Below are positions 26,808-35,976 of a stretch of 64,000 nt of DNA, piece by piece. The stretch is taken from positions 4,482-68,481 of the forward strand of contig CAZBAK010000004.1 in NCBI GenBank assembly GCA_964489715.1. Reading direction: 5' to 3'. The position numbers and the translations under genes were made by a program. Under the pieces are notes generated by a model. That model did no database searches. It saw only the letters and a program-made list of their open reading frames with translations, and had not been told where the DNA came from. Position 1 is the stretch's first letter. Each line of letters begins with the position of its first letter. This DNA comes from Tissierella_A sp964489715. GTDB taxonomy: Bacteria > Bacillota > Clostridia > Tissierellales > Tissierellaceae.

Positions 26808-27944
26808 ATGAAAAAAATTATATTTATGTTAGTTTTTCTCTTATCTTTTTCTTCTCTTATAGCATATGGAGATGAAGTTTTAGATGAAGATTATAATATT
26901 GAAGAAAATCCTTTTTTAACTGAAAAAGCAAAGGTTATAGAAGTTGGCCCTATAGAAGATCTTTCCCTTGAAGAATTTGAATCTAGTAGTCAAAAGGTAA
27001 AGCTAGAAATTTTAAGTGGTAAATATAAAGGGGAATTATTTGAAGTCCAAAACGACCTAGCTAATAATCCAGTTTATGATATTGTTGCTGAAAAGGGTGA
27101 TAAATTAGTAGTTATGATTCAAGAAGAAGGAGATGAAATATCTACTATCAATATTTCAGACTATTACCGAGGTGACTATACACTATATATGGTTATATTT
27201 TTTATGCTTTTACTTCTCTTAGTTGGCAGATCCAAGGGTTTAAAAGCAATTATTTCCTTAAGTTTAACTTTGATATCCATTATATATATTCTATTACCAT
27301 CTATACTCAAAGGAATGAATCCTGTTCCAATATCTATTTTAATTTCAATTGGAATAACTATAATTACAGTATTTCTAGTAGGTGGAATAAATAAAAAAAG
27401 TCTCTCAACTATAATTGGTACCATGTCAGGTGTTATTATCGCAGGAAGTATATTCTTTTTTGTAGGAGGTCAGATTAAATTAACAGGGTTAAGTGCTGAA
27501 GAAGCAGGTATGCTTTTATATATTCCTCAAGATATTATTATAAATTTTAAGAGCCTACTATTTTCCGGTATAATCTTAGGTGCTCTAGGAGCTATAATGG
27601 ATGTGGGAATGTCAGTTTCTTCCTCAATAGATGAAATTCATAAAGCTAATAAAACTTTAACTCAAGGTCAACTATTTAAGTCAGGTATGAATGTTGGTAA
27701 AGATATTATGGGAACTATGGCCAACACTTTAATTTTAGCTTATGCTGGTAGTTCTATTCCTCTTTTACTTTTATTTATGGCTCATGAAGCTTCTATAGTA
27801 AAAATAATGAATTTAGATATTATAGCTACTGAAATAGTTAGATCTCTTTCAGGTAGTATTGGATTGGTTCTTACTATACCCATAACAGCCTTTGTTGCAA
27901 GCTTTTTAATTAAAAGAGATGGGATTAGAAAAACAGAAGTATAA
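26808..27944 (+). CDS. YibE/F family multi-pass membrane protein
   Basis: A 378-residue protein of the YibE/F family (PF07907). It has an N-terminal signal-like helix (IIFMLVFLLSFSSLIAYG), an extracellular beta-rich segment to about residue 120, then about eight transmembrane helices with the family motifs SLTLISIIYILLPSILKG, IISISITIITVFLVGG-like stretches and LGALGAIMDVGMSVSSSI. A transport role has been suggested for the family, but the substrate is unknown. I start at ATG 26808-26810, six bases after GGAGGT; an upstream GTG is inside that site. Single gene, opposite in direction to polA, with its own terminator. Confidence 0.88.
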   Translation: MKKIIFMLVFLLSFSSLIAYGDEVLDEDYNIEENPFLTEKAKVIEVGPIEDLSLEEFESSSQKVKLEILSGKYKGELFEVQNDLANNPVYDIVAEKGDKLVVMIQEEGDEISTINISDYYRGDYTLYMVIFFMLLLLLVGRSKGLKAIISLSLTLISIIYILLPSILKGMNPVPISILISIGITIITVFLVGGINKKSLSTIIGTMSGVIIAGSIFFFVGGQIKLTGLSAEEAGMLLYIPQDIIINFKSLLFSGIILGALGAIMDVGMSVSSSIDEIHKANKTLTQGQLFKSGMNVGKDIMGTMANTLILAYAGSSIPLLLLFMAHEASIVKIMNLDIIATEIVRSLSGSIGLVLTIPITAFVASFLIKRDGIRKTEV

Positions 27945-27953
27945 TAATATATA

Positions 27954-27991
27954 AAAAATGTACTTATATTTAAATATATAGGTACATTTTT
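27954..27991. terminator. Bidirectional terminator between convergent genes
   Basis: AAAAATGTAC-TTATAT pairs with ATATAGGTACATTTTT around a short loop, with one G-T pair and T-runs on both strands. It can stop both the YibE/F transcript and the convergent GGDEF/HD-GYP transcript. Confidence 0.85.
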
Positions 27992-28000
27992 CTATTTACC

Positions 28001-29923
28001 TTATTCTATTTCGTCTGCTACCTGTTCTAAAAATACCTTTACAATTTCAGGGTCAAATTGACTTCCTGAACATCTTCTTATTTCTATAAGAGCTTCTTCT
28101 TTATTCATCCTAACTCTATAAGCCCTATTGTTGGTCATAGCATCATAGGCATCTGCAATGGCAATAATTCTTCCACAAATGCTTATCTCTTTAGCCTTTA
28201 GTCCTCTTGGATAGCCTTTCCCATCCCATCTTTCATGGTGTTCTAAAATATAATTAGCTATATCCGAAAACTCATTTACAGAATTTAAAATCCTATAGCC
28301 TATCTCAGGATGTTTTTGAATATCTTTCCATTCACAATCTGTTAGTTTGCCATCTTTATTTAAAATAGATTCATTTATTCCGATTTTACCTATATCATGC
28401 ATTAAGCCTGCTAAACCTAAGTTTTTCACTATATCCTCTTTTAGTCCTAATTCTTTAGCAATAGCACTAGAAATAGCACCTACTCTCTTTGAATGCAACA
28501 TCTCCCTATCACTTTTTTCATAAAGTGAATTCATCAGCATTTCAATTGTTCCACTTCTCATACTCCAGCTTTCATACAATTTATTTTTATTCATATAATC
28601 TTCAGCATTTTTAAATATTTTTAATATATCTTCATCCATATTATTTTTAGTTGCATATCCAAAGGAAATAGAAAAATCTAAATCTTCAACTTTATCTTTT
28701 AAAGATTCTTTTTTTATTTTACTTATTAATTTATAGGCTTGAGATTCATTTGTATTTGCTAATAATATAACAAATTCATCTCCACCAAATCTAGATATGA
28801 CATCTTCAGCTTTACAGATCTCTTTTAAAATATTGGCAGTTTTCTTCAGAAGTTTATCCCCTACACTATGTCCAAAGGTATCATTAACAAGTTTCAATCC
28901 ATTTATATCTCCCATTACTATTGTAAGTGGAAGAAATTCTTTTGCATCCAATCTTTTGAGTTCCTCTTCATAGTATCTACGATTATAAAGACCTGTAAGT
29001 TGATCACGATGACTTAAATATTTAATTTGTCCTAAGTTTTTTTTCATTGATGTACAATCTTTAAAAACCAGAACTACACCTAAGATACTAGTGTCATCAG
29101 TTACTATTGGAATTGCACTATCTTCAATTGGACGTTCTATCCCATCTTTAGAAATCAATAAGATATGATTTCTATATTTTATTTTCTTATGGTCTTCAAT
29201 TGCTTTTCTAACAATATTTATACCTTTTTTTCTAGTAGATTCATTTATTATATTAAATACCTCTTCAATAGATCTCCCCTTTGCTTCATGGAGCTTCCAG
29301 CCAGTTAAAATTTCAGCTACTCTATTTAAAAAAGTTATATTTCCTAATATATCACAAGAAATAACACCTTCTCCTACGGATTCCAAGGTTGCATCTAGGA
29401 CTTTTTTTTCCATAATTAAATCTGATTTAGTTTTTTTATGATTTCCTATATTTACTCCTAAACTTACAACTTCAGTAACATCTTGGGAAAAACATGTTAT
29501 GCCAATAACATCTCCATCACTATTATGTCTGGGAGACCAAAAACTCTTCCAAAAAGAACTTGAAGATTCTCTGTTTTTAAATTCTTCTATCATTGAAAAA
29601 TTTTCACCTAGAAGCACTCGATCAAAAAACTTTTTAACTTTATAATAATAATCTTCTATGTGGATCATATTTAAACAATTCATTCCTATTTCTATTTCTT
29701 TTCCCAAGAGTTTCATAACTGATTCTTTATGCTTAGAATTGAATTTTATATAGCAATAATCAGAATCCAATGCAAAATAACTAACTTCTGAAGAACTTTC
29801 TACAATAGTTGGATAGATTATACTGGATTCTTTAAGTTCCCTATTTATATTATGTAAATTTTCATTTTCACTTTTTAATTTTTTAATCGTATTGAGTAAT
29901 TCAGCATTTGAAATATTGTTCAT
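28001..29923 (-). CDS. PAS-GGDEF-HD-GYP cyclic di-GMP signalling protein
   Basis: A 640-residue cytosolic signalling protein. After an N-terminal coiled coil (residues about 8-28) come two PAS-like domains (about 35-160 and 170-290), a GGDEF diguanylate cyclase domain with intact GGDEF at 380-384, and an HD-GYP phosphodiesterase with His509-Asp510, HPEIGYRIL, HHERWDGKGYPRGL and the usual GRIIAIADAYDAMT segment. Both enzymatic halves look active, so it could make or break down c-di-GMP (or another cyclic dinucleotide) according to PAS input. No transmembrane segment is seen. The AAGGAGG lies 13 bases before the ATG, a long spacing. Confidence 0.92.
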   Translation of the reverse strand: MNNISNAELLNTIKKLKSENENLHNINRELKESSIIYPTIVESSSEVSYFALDSDYCYIKFNSKHKESVMKLLGKEIEIGMNCLNMIHIEDYYYKVKKFFDRVLLGENFSMIEEFKNRESSSSFWKSFWSPRHNSDGDVIGITCFSQDVTEVVSLGVNIGNHKKTKSDLIMEKKVLDATLESVGEGVISCDILGNITFLNRVAEILTGWKLHEAKGRSIEEVFNIINESTRKKGINIVRKAIEDHKKIKYRNHILLISKDGIERPIEDSAIPIVTDDTSILGVVLVFKDCTSMKKNLGQIKYLSHRDQLTGLYNRRYYEEELKRLDAKEFLPLTIVMGDINGLKLVNDTFGHSVGDKLLKKTANILKEICKAEDVISRFGGDEFVILLANTNESQAYKLISKIKKESLKDKVEDLDFSISFGYATKNNMDEDILKIFKNAEDYMNKNKLYESWSMRSGTIEMLMNSLYEKSDREMLHSKRVGAISSAIAKELGLKEDIVKNLGLAGLMHDIGKIGINESILNKDGKLTDCEWKDIQKHPEIGYRILNSVNEFSDIANYILEHHERWDGKGYPRGLKAKEISICGRIIAIADAYDAMTNNRAYRVRMNKEEALIEIRRCSGSQFDPEIVKVFLEQVADEIE

Positions 29924-30112
29924 AATATTAGTTTATACCTCCTTAACCATATCTAATCTTGATTACATAAAACATCTTATACTTTAAGCTTTTAATAATA
30001 TGAGGTATTTGACTTCTAATATATATATTAATCTATTTTAATATAATTTACAATAGAATTTAAATGGGAATTTTCTATGACTAGTATTTCATAATATACT
30101 TTAAAATCATAG

Positions 30113-31471
30113 CTAATTAATAGAATTTCTTAAAAATTTTCCCATAGCTTTGGAAGTTATCTTTCCATTTTGAAAAATTGTAACTCCTCTTAGAATAGTC
30201 CTTTCTATCTTAGCTTTAAAATTCATACCTATTAGAGGACTAACTTCTTTATGCAGATAAAATAGATCCTCTGTTTGTAATATAAATTCTTTATCCAAGT
30301 CAACTATAGCTAAATCTGCATCAAATCCAATTTCTATTTGCCCCTTATCTTTTAAGTTAAATAATTCTGCTGGATTTTTAGCAGTTAAATTTGCAATTTT
30401 ATATAGCTCTAATCCTCTTTTATGGTAGCCTTCTGTCAAGAGTATATTTCTAGTTGATTGGCATCCTGAAATACCACCCCATATTTCAAAAAAATTTTCA
30501 TCTGTTTTTAAGGCCATAGGAGATGGTGAATGGTCGGAACAGACAATATCTATATGATCCTTTAAAAGTTCTGCCCACAAATCTTCTAAGGTTTTTTTAG
30601 ACCTAAGAGGAGGGGTACATTTACCTAAACCTCCAAGATACTTTAAATCTTCGTCTGTAAAAGCAAGATATTGAGGCACTGTTTCACAGGTAATATCTAC
30701 TCCTCTTTTCCTAGCATCATACACCATTCTTACTCCTCTACCAGTACTGACATGTGCTATGTGAACTTTACATTTTGTTTCTGCTGCCAACAGTATAATT
30801 TTTTGTATAGCTTCAATCTCAGTTATTTCTGGCCTTGAATTTAAGAAATCTCTATAAGTGGTTTTTCCTTCTTTTTGAAATTTTCTTGTTAACTTATCTG
30901 TTATATCTTTATTTTCCCCATGAACTATTACTGGCAATCCAAGTGTCTTAGCTATCTCCATACCTCTATAAAGAGTCCAGTCATCTGCAGCTTGAAATTC
31001 TTCAAGTCCACTAAAGCAAGTAAATGCTTTAAAACCTAAAACCCCCCTTTCAGCTAACTCTTCTAGATTTTCTAAGTTGTTCGGTGTAAGTCCACCCCAA
31101 AAACTATAATCAATAAGTGAGTTGGATCTTGCCCTCTCTAATTTCAAATCAAAATTCTTAGCACTTGTTGTTAGGGGAATTGAATTAAGTGGCATATCTG
31201 TAAAGGAAGTCATACCTCCTGCAGCCAAAGCACTTGAACCTGTCCATAGTGTCTCCCAATCTGTTCTTCCAGGTTCATTGAAATGAACATGTGAATCATA
31301 TCCTCCTGGTAATATATGTCTATTCTCTGCATTGATTTCTTCTTTGCTAATAGATGTTATCTCTTCCTTTAGCTCTAAGATTTTTCCATCTAAGATTCCT
31401 ATATCAAGTTTTTCAACCTTATCTTTCCTTACTACATTTCCATTTCTAATAATTAGATCATACTTTTTCAT
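30113..31471 (-). CDS. allB: Allantoinase-like cyclic amidohydrolase
   Basis: A binuclear-metal amidohydrolase of the dihydroorotase/allantoinase group; AllB opens allantoin to allantoate. The 452-residue protein has metal-binding His61-x-His63 (GGYDSHVHFNEPGR), carbamylated Lys148 in GVLGFKAFTC, His residues in VHGENKD and HIAHVSTGRG, and catalytic Asp in CSDHSPSP. Segments such as GGMTSFTDMPLNSIP and the C-terminal DLFYLHKEVSPLIGM resemble AllB more than PyrC. No other purine- or allantoin-degradation gene is nearby, so the substrate is not certain; a dihydropyrimidinase-like role remains possible. Confidence 0.85.
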   Translation of the reverse strand: MKKYDLIIRNGNVVRKDKVEKLDIGILDGKILELKEEITSISKEEINAENRHILPGGYDSHVHFNEPGRTDWETLWTGSSALAAGGMTSFTDMPLNSIPLTTSAKNFDLKLERARSNSLIDYSFWGGLTPNNLENLEELAERGVLGFKAFTCFSGLEEFQAADDWTLYRGMEIAKTLGLPVIVHGENKDITDKLTRKFQKEGKTTYRDFLNSRPEITEIEAIQKIILLAAETKCKVHIAHVSTGRGVRMVYDARKRGVDITCETVPQYLAFTDEDLKYLGGLGKCTPPLRSKKTLEDLWAELLKDHIDIVCSDHSPSPMALKTDENFFEIWGGISGCQSTRNILLTEGYHKRGLELYKIANLTAKNPAELFNLKDKGQIEIGFDADLAIVDLDKEFILQTEDLFYLHKEVSPLIGMNFKAKIERTILRGVTIFQNGKITSKAMGKFLRNSIN

Positions 31472-31523
31472 AATAACCTCCTTGAATATCTATCTTATCT
31501 TTCAATTTTTCTTATTAAAAGTT

Positions 31524-32345
31524 TTATCCAAGTGATACATCTAATATCATCATAAATACAAAACCTATCATATAACCTATAGTTGTAATATCAGCATGAA
31601 CCCCTTTTTCTTTCTTCTGTCCTTCTGGTATAAGTTCTTCTACTACTACAAATATCATAGCTCCAGCAGCAAAAGATAATGCATATGGAAGTATTGGTCT
31701 CATTACCATTACTGCAATTGCTCCTAGTACACCTGATATAGGTTCAACGATTCCTGAAGCTTGTCCATAAAAGAAAGCCTTGCTTCTTGAAAAGCCTTCC
31801 CGCCTTAGAGGTATTGAAACTGCTGCTCCTTCTGGAAAGTTTTGAAGGCCTATTCCTATTGCAAGTGCGACAGCTCCTACTAGAGTAGCCGATGGCAGGC
31901 CATAGGCTACTGCACCAAAAGCTACTCCTACAGCTAAGCCTTCTGGTATGTTATGTAAAGTAATAGCTAAGACTAGAAGCACACTTCTTTGTAGATTGGT
32001 CTTAATGCCTTCTGCATCCTTAGTCTTCATTCCTGAATGAAGGTGGGGAAGGATTTTGTCTACTAACAGTAAAAATAAACCCCCACTTAAAAATCCTATA
32101 CTTGCTGTTAACCAGGGTTTTTGACCTAGTTCTTCAGCCATTTCAATCCCTGGTGCTAAAAGGGACCAAAAACTTGCTGCAGTCATAACTCCAGCAGCAA
32201 ATCCAAGCATTGCATTTAAGACACTTTGATTTACTTTTTTAAAGAAAAATACCAAAGAAGCCCCAAGTGCTGTAACCCCCCATGTAAAAATAGTTGCTAA
32301 GAATGCTTGCATAACTGGTGAGAATTTTGATAACCAGTTTAACAT
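31524..32345 (-). CDS. zupT: ZIP family metal transporter
   Basis: A divalent-metal (Zn2+, possibly Fe2+/Mn2+) permease with eight transmembrane helices in 273 residues. The family signatures HNIPEGLAVGVAFG (helix 4) and GLQNFPEGAAVSIPL (helix 5) are intact. A short His-rich loop (LPHLHSGMKTKDAEG) lies between helices 3 and 4. A GAGG site precedes the ATG. It stands alone on the minus strand, between allB and a strong terminator. Symbol by resemblance to ZupT; other ZIP names are possible. Confidence 0.9.
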   Translation of the reverse strand: MLNWLSKFSPVMQAFLATIFTWGVTALGASLVFFFKKVNQSVLNAMLGFAAGVMTAASFWSLLAPGIEMAEELGQKPWLTASIGFLSGGLFLLLVDKILPHLHSGMKTKDAEGIKTNLQRSVLLVLAITLHNIPEGLAVGVAFGAVAYGLPSATLVGAVALAIGIGLQNFPEGAAVSIPLRREGFSRSKAFFYGQASGIVEPISGVLGAIAVMVMRPILPYALSFAAGAMIFVVVEELIPEGQKKEKGVHADITTIGYMIGFVFMMILDVSLG

Positions 32346-32439
32346 ATGATTTCCTCCTATCTATAGGAATAATAATTCATACATCTATTTACCCTTTTTT
32401 TCTTTAAGTATTCTAAATTATTCTGTTTTGTATTTTAAA

Positions 32440-32494
32440 AAGAAAAAACGTCTATCAAGTTAATAATCCAGTACTTGTAGACGCTTTTTCTTAT
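32440..32494. terminator. Terminator after the DUF4282-like gene
   Basis: AAGAAAAAACGTCTA (from 32440) pairs with TAGACGCTTTTTCTT around a 23-base insert that itself folds (CAAGT/ACTTG). On the minus strand it begins at the stop codon of the small gene and ends in TTTTTTCTT. Confidence 0.8.
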
Positions 32495-32799
32495 TTGTTT
32501 TTAATTTCTACTAAAGATTCATGAATTTTAAAAATAACAATAAGTAATTCACATTGAACTCTTACTATAATCGGAGAAAGAACTAAAAGTATTATACCAC
32601 CGAATACTTGCATTCCTCCACCATAATATGAGTTTAAACCTGAAATAATGATCCCTAAAGATAACAATATACTAAATACTAAACCTACATAAAAAACTAT
32701 TTTTATAATTCCTGGTGTTATCATCTTATCAAAACTTAAAAAGGTTTTGATAAAGCCTTCTTCTTTTATATCTTTAACTTCATTTTCAAATTCTTCCAT
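32491..32799 (-). CDS. DUF4282-like small membrane protein
   Basis: A 102-residue protein with two transmembrane helices (IIKIVFYVGLVFSILLSLGIII and MQVFGGIILLVLSPIIV). The signature FLSFDKMITPGIIKI followed by helix, then RVQCELLIVIFKIHESL, matches the DUF4282 family. Function is unknown. AAAGGGGG precedes the ATG. It is monocistronic, ending directly in a terminator. Confidence 0.75.
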   Translation of the reverse strand: MEEFENEVKDIKEEGFIKTFLSFDKMITPGIIKIVFYVGLVFSILLSLGIIISGLNSYYGGGMQVFGGIILLVLSPIIVRVQCELLIVIFKIHESLVEIKNK

Positions 32800-32907
32800 T
32801 GCTATTTTCCCCCTTTCTATAATATATTATTATGCCCATGCAATAAGTATCCATGATAAACAATTTCTTGTCAAATACATATCAAATAATTTCTAAAATT
32901 ATTTAAA

Positions 32908-32966
32908 TCCTAAAAACAGCCTCCTAGGCAAAATTTAAATTTTGTCTATAAAGTCTGTTCTTAGGA
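32908..32966. repeat. Nested inverted repeat downstream of the 526-residue gene
   Basis: Outer arms TCCTAAAAACAG (32908-32919) and CTGTTCTTAGGA (32955-32966) pair with one mismatch. Inside them the palindrome CAAAATTTAAATTTTG (around 32929-32944) makes a second stem. It lies just after the stop of the minus-strand gene at 32974 and is probably its terminator or 3' end structure, though no strong T-run follows. Confidence 0.6.
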
Positions 32967-32973
32967 CTCATTA

Positions 32974-34554
32974 TTATTTTAATATAGCTGGAACTATATC
33001 ATCTTCTGATTCTTCTGTGTCTAGTTTAATTTTATCTCCAATATTTAATATACTTACTCTTCTATTATCTGATATATCCAGTAAATAATAGCTAGCTTTA
33101 TCTTCCAATTTAACAAAGTATATTGAATTTCCATCTATAGTTGCAGTTCTTATATCTTCAATAGTTCCAGATATCTCTATATCTTCAGAACTACTAGTAT
33201 CAGCCCCACCATCTTTAAGCAGTTTCTTGTACTCTGATAAGGTATTTGAAATGCTAGTTCCTGTAGCTACTATTTGATACTTTTCAACATTTATCATTCC
33301 ATACATCTTTATCAAACCCCCACTATCCTTTAATGATACCAAATATGTTGGTTGATTTTCTATTTTTAATAACAGTGGGAAAGTTGCCTTGTATCCTAAA
33401 TGTTGGACTGCTCCTTCTGCACTGGCCATTGCAGAAAACTCTTCAGCACCTGATATTGGAAATGAATATGATTTTTTGGTTCTTTTATTCATCAAAACAA
33501 ATCCTATATTACTCTCATCTTTTCCAACACTTGTTATTCCAGTATAGATCCAATTGTCATCACCTTGTGGTATATAATTATAACCTTCAGTAGTTCTTTT
33601 TACTCCTTTTTGCCCTATCAATGAATTTATAAAGCCACTCTGATACATTCCATACCTATCATATTGTTCTAAAAGCAAGCTGGAACCATAAACATTATCA
33701 ACCCATTCTGGTATTTCATCTAAAGCATACTCCTGGTGTTCTCCTGTAACAGCATTTACTAGGACTGCACCTTTTACATCTTCTCCCCCAAACAATCCTA
33801 TTGTTTTGTCCATAATTGCTGCTAGCCAATAAGGATTTTCTTCTTCATCTAGCTCTAGTGTCGATTCCCAGAATATTTTAGTTGGATACTTTACTCTTAA
33901 ATATCTATCTATATTTTTAAATAAATAGTCGCTTTTTGTATATTTCATTCCTCCCTCTACCCTGACTAATTCTGCTTCTTGCGTATTCATATCTACTTTA
34001 ATAAAGCCTGGTGTTCCGTTTTTTCTATTATTGAACCATTTAAAGAAATCTGCATGATTTAAACTAGCAACTCTAGAAGGTACACCTTTTACAGTTATCT
34101 GTTCTGTATCATTTATTTCAAATTGAGAGATAACATCCTGTAGACCTCCTAATTTTCTGTTGGCTATTTTCATTGCACTATCTTTATCTAATAAAGGTAC
34201 ATTGTCTATAGTAGCACTATAGTCCTTAAAATCTTTCTCTACTATGCTATCACTTATCATTTTAGAATAACTTTTAGATCTAAGTACAGGTGAACTCAAT
34301 CCTCTCATTATAAAAAATATGACTACAATTATAAAAATCAATGGTATAGTTTTTTTAATTATTTTTGAAGACTCATCTGGTGATACAAGATAAAATAGAG
34401 CGGTCATCAAGCTTATAAATCCAATTATAGCTACTACAAATACCCAAAAGAGTTCTGATTTTATATTGAGTGGTGGTAAAAAGATGTAATATATTACAGA
34501 TATAAAGATTAAAGTTGCTAAACTTATTATTGAAATTGTTTGCTTTTTATTCAT
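32974..34554 (-). CDS. Uncharacterised membrane-anchored protein, three TM helices
   Basis: I do not recognise a named family. The 526-residue protein has three transmembrane helices at about residues 7-27, 36-57 and 69-85, then a long extracytoplasmic domain. That domain has beta-rich stretches (GFIKVDMNTQEAELVRVE, GAVLVNAVTGEHQEYAL) that recall PepSY-type repeats, and an OB-like C-terminal segment (ISGTIEDIRTATIDGNSIYFV). No catalytic motif is evident. A helix-proximal segment NHADFFKWFNNRKNGTPGFIKV and the stretch GIYQSGFINSLIG-like region are probably family-conserved. AAGGAG precedes the ATG. Likely monocistronic. Confidence 0.6.
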   Translation of the reverse strand: MNKKQTISIISLATLIFISVIYYIFLPPLNIKSELFWVFVVAIIGFISLMTALFYLVSPDESSKIIKKTIPLIFIIVVIFFIMRGLSSPVLRSKSYSKMISDSIVEKDFKDYSATIDNVPLLDKDSAMKIANRKLGGLQDVISQFEINDTEQITVKGVPSRVASLNHADFFKWFNNRKNGTPGFIKVDMNTQEAELVRVEGGMKYTKSDYLFKNIDRYLRVKYPTKIFWESTLELDEEENPYWLAAIMDKTIGLFGGEDVKGAVLVNAVTGEHQEYALDEIPEWVDNVYGSSLLLEQYDRYGMYQSGFINSLIGQKGVKRTTEGYNYIPQGDDNWIYTGITSVGKDESNIGFVLMNKRTKKSYSFPISGAEEFSAMASAEGAVQHLGYKATFPLLLKIENQPTYLVSLKDSGGLIKMYGMINVEKYQIVATGTSISNTLSEYKKLLKDGGADTSSSEDIEISGTIEDIRTATIDGNSIYFVKLEDKASYYLLDISDNRRVSILNIGDKIKLDTEESEDDIVPAILK

Positions 34555-34602
34555 AAAACACTCCTTGTTTTTAATAGATTATTTATTTCTTATACTTACT
34601 TA

Positions 34603-35157
34603 CTAAAATTCTAATACATATCCATAGAAATTATCTCCTAATATAAATTTATCAAGAATCTTTAGCTTATATTCTTTAGCAATTTCTTCTAATTCTTCTT
34701 GAGATATTCTGATTTCTCTTGGAGGTCCCATTTTAGTTTCTCTCTTATGAAATTCTATTATCATTATTTTTCCATTTTCTTTTAATATTCTCTTTATTTC
34801 ACTAAACATAGTCTCTTTTCTATCTATATGATGCAAGACTGTTACTAATATAACTAAATCACAAGCAGCATCATCTACTGGCAATATATCTGATTCTACT
34901 TTTTTTACCTTTACATTTTCTAGTTTTTTATCTTTTATTTTAGTTTTGAGGATTTTTATCATCTCATCTGATTTTTCAAGAACATAGATTTTCTCCCTAC
35001 TAATTTTACTAGCAGGAAGAGCAAATACACCTGTACCGGCTCCAATATCACATAAAACCATGTCATCCTTAAAGCCTGCTCTTTTTAAGGTCTCTCTTGG
35101 CTTAAGTTCATCTAATCTCTCCTTACTTTCAAACTTTTTTATTTTTTTACTATCCAT
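34603..35157 (-). CDS. Class I SAM-dependent methyltransferase
   Basis: A 184-residue Rossmann-fold methyltransferase. SAM-binding motif I is VLCDIGAGTGVFALPAS, with an acidic residue at the end of strand 2 (IYVLEKSDEMI), and motif DLVILVTVLHHIDRKE follows. The substrate cannot be told from sequence; it is of the UbiE/Methyltransf_11 or 25 type. AAGGAGTGA precedes the ATG. Stands alone, opposite to the plus-strand gene at 35408. Confidence 0.85.
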   Translation of the reverse strand: MDSKKIKKFESKERLDELKPRETLKRAGFKDDMVLCDIGAGTGVFALPASKISREKIYVLEKSDEMIKILKTKIKDKKLENVKVKKVESDILPVDDAACDLVILVTVLHHIDRKETMFSEIKRILKENGKIMIIEFHKRETKMGPPREIRISQEELEEIAKEYKLKILDKFILGDNFYGYVLEF

Positions 35158-35407
35158 AAATTATCACTCCTTAATTGGCATTTATATAATTATACCCATA
35201 TAATTATATAATCCAAGCTTATCTATAGGACTTTCTAAAAGTATATCATACTTCTTCTCTGTATTTATCTAAACTCTTATTTGGATTTTCCTTGATATAG
35301 ATTAAACAGAAAATATAGATGCTTCAATCTCCAGCTATATTATATACAATCTATCTCCATTCATATATAATGAATTATAGAGATTAAAACTTTGGAGGGT
35401 ATATTTT

Positions 35408-35794
35408 ATGATTAAAGCATATGTAACATGTATTTCAACTTACTATGAAGGAGAAGATATTGAAATCAGATATAGTATATTTAAGGATGATGAGTTAATA
35501 CAGAAAGAATCTTTTTATGAAGATTATCAAAAACCTGCTCTTTGCGGACTAATATCAGTAAAAAGATTATTAAAAGATTTAGAAAACTTTATTGATGAGG
35601 AAATAGTAATTATTGTAAATGATGGTTCACTATTTGAAATCTTAAATAATACATCTAGAACTCCCAAACAAGAAGTACAAGATCTAGGACGTCAAGTTAG
35701 AACAATTATGAATAAATTTCACAACATAAGAATTGAAAATGTTAGTGGAGATCATCTTGAAATTGAAAAATGGAATAATATTTTAAGCCCTTAA
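35408..35794 (+). CDS. Hypothetical protein, possibly a degenerate RNase H-like fold
   Basis: A 128-residue cytosolic protein with no family I can name. The predicted order is three strands (KAYVTCISTYYEGEDIEIRYSIF), a helix (ALCGLISVKRLLKDLENF), a strand ending in VIIVNDG, then helices and a strand (NIRIENVSGDHLEIEKW). This resembles the RNase HI layout. The strand 4 Asp is present, but the first Asp and the helix A Glu are not, so catalysis is doubtful. GGAGGG precedes the ATG. A possible promoter TTGATA-16-TATAGA (35292-35319) lies about 90 bases upstream. Confidence 0.55.
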   Translation: MIKAYVTCISTYYEGEDIEIRYSIFKDDELIQKESFYEDYQKPALCGLISVKRLLKDLENFIDEEIVIIVNDGSLFEILNNTSRTPKQEVQDLGRQVRTIMNKFHNIRIENVSGDHLEIEKWNNILSP

Positions 35795-35826
35795 AATTTC
35801 ATTATATAGAAATTTTAAAGTATTCT

Positions 35827-35870
35827 ACAAAAATCATCCTCTTTATTTAAATAGGGTGATTTTTGTGTTT
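35827..35870 (+). terminator. Intrinsic terminator after the 128-residue gene
   Basis: ACAAAAATCATCCT pairs with AGGGTGATTTTTGT (one G-T pair) around a 12-base A/T loop and runs into GTTTT. It separates this gene from the padR operon. Confidence 0.75.
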
Positions 35871-35896
35871 TAAAACTATAATATTTTTATAATCTA

Positions 35897-35942
35897 TTGA
35901 CAGCTATTTTATATTATGATACTATGTGCATATTGCATATAG
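35897..35942 (+). promoter_or_regulatory. Sigma-A promoter and overlapping PadR-type operator
   Basis: TTGACA (35897-35902), a 17-base spacer and TACTAT (35920-35925) make a near-consensus promoter. The imperfect palindrome CTATGTGCATATTGCATATAG (35922-35942) begins within the -10 and covers the start site. GTGCATATAG recurs directly downstream at about 35948-35957. This is where an autoregulatory PadR repressor would bind; the operator assignment is inference. Confidence 0.7.
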
Positions 35943-35976
35943 CTTTTGTGCATATAGTGAAAGTGAGGTCTATATC

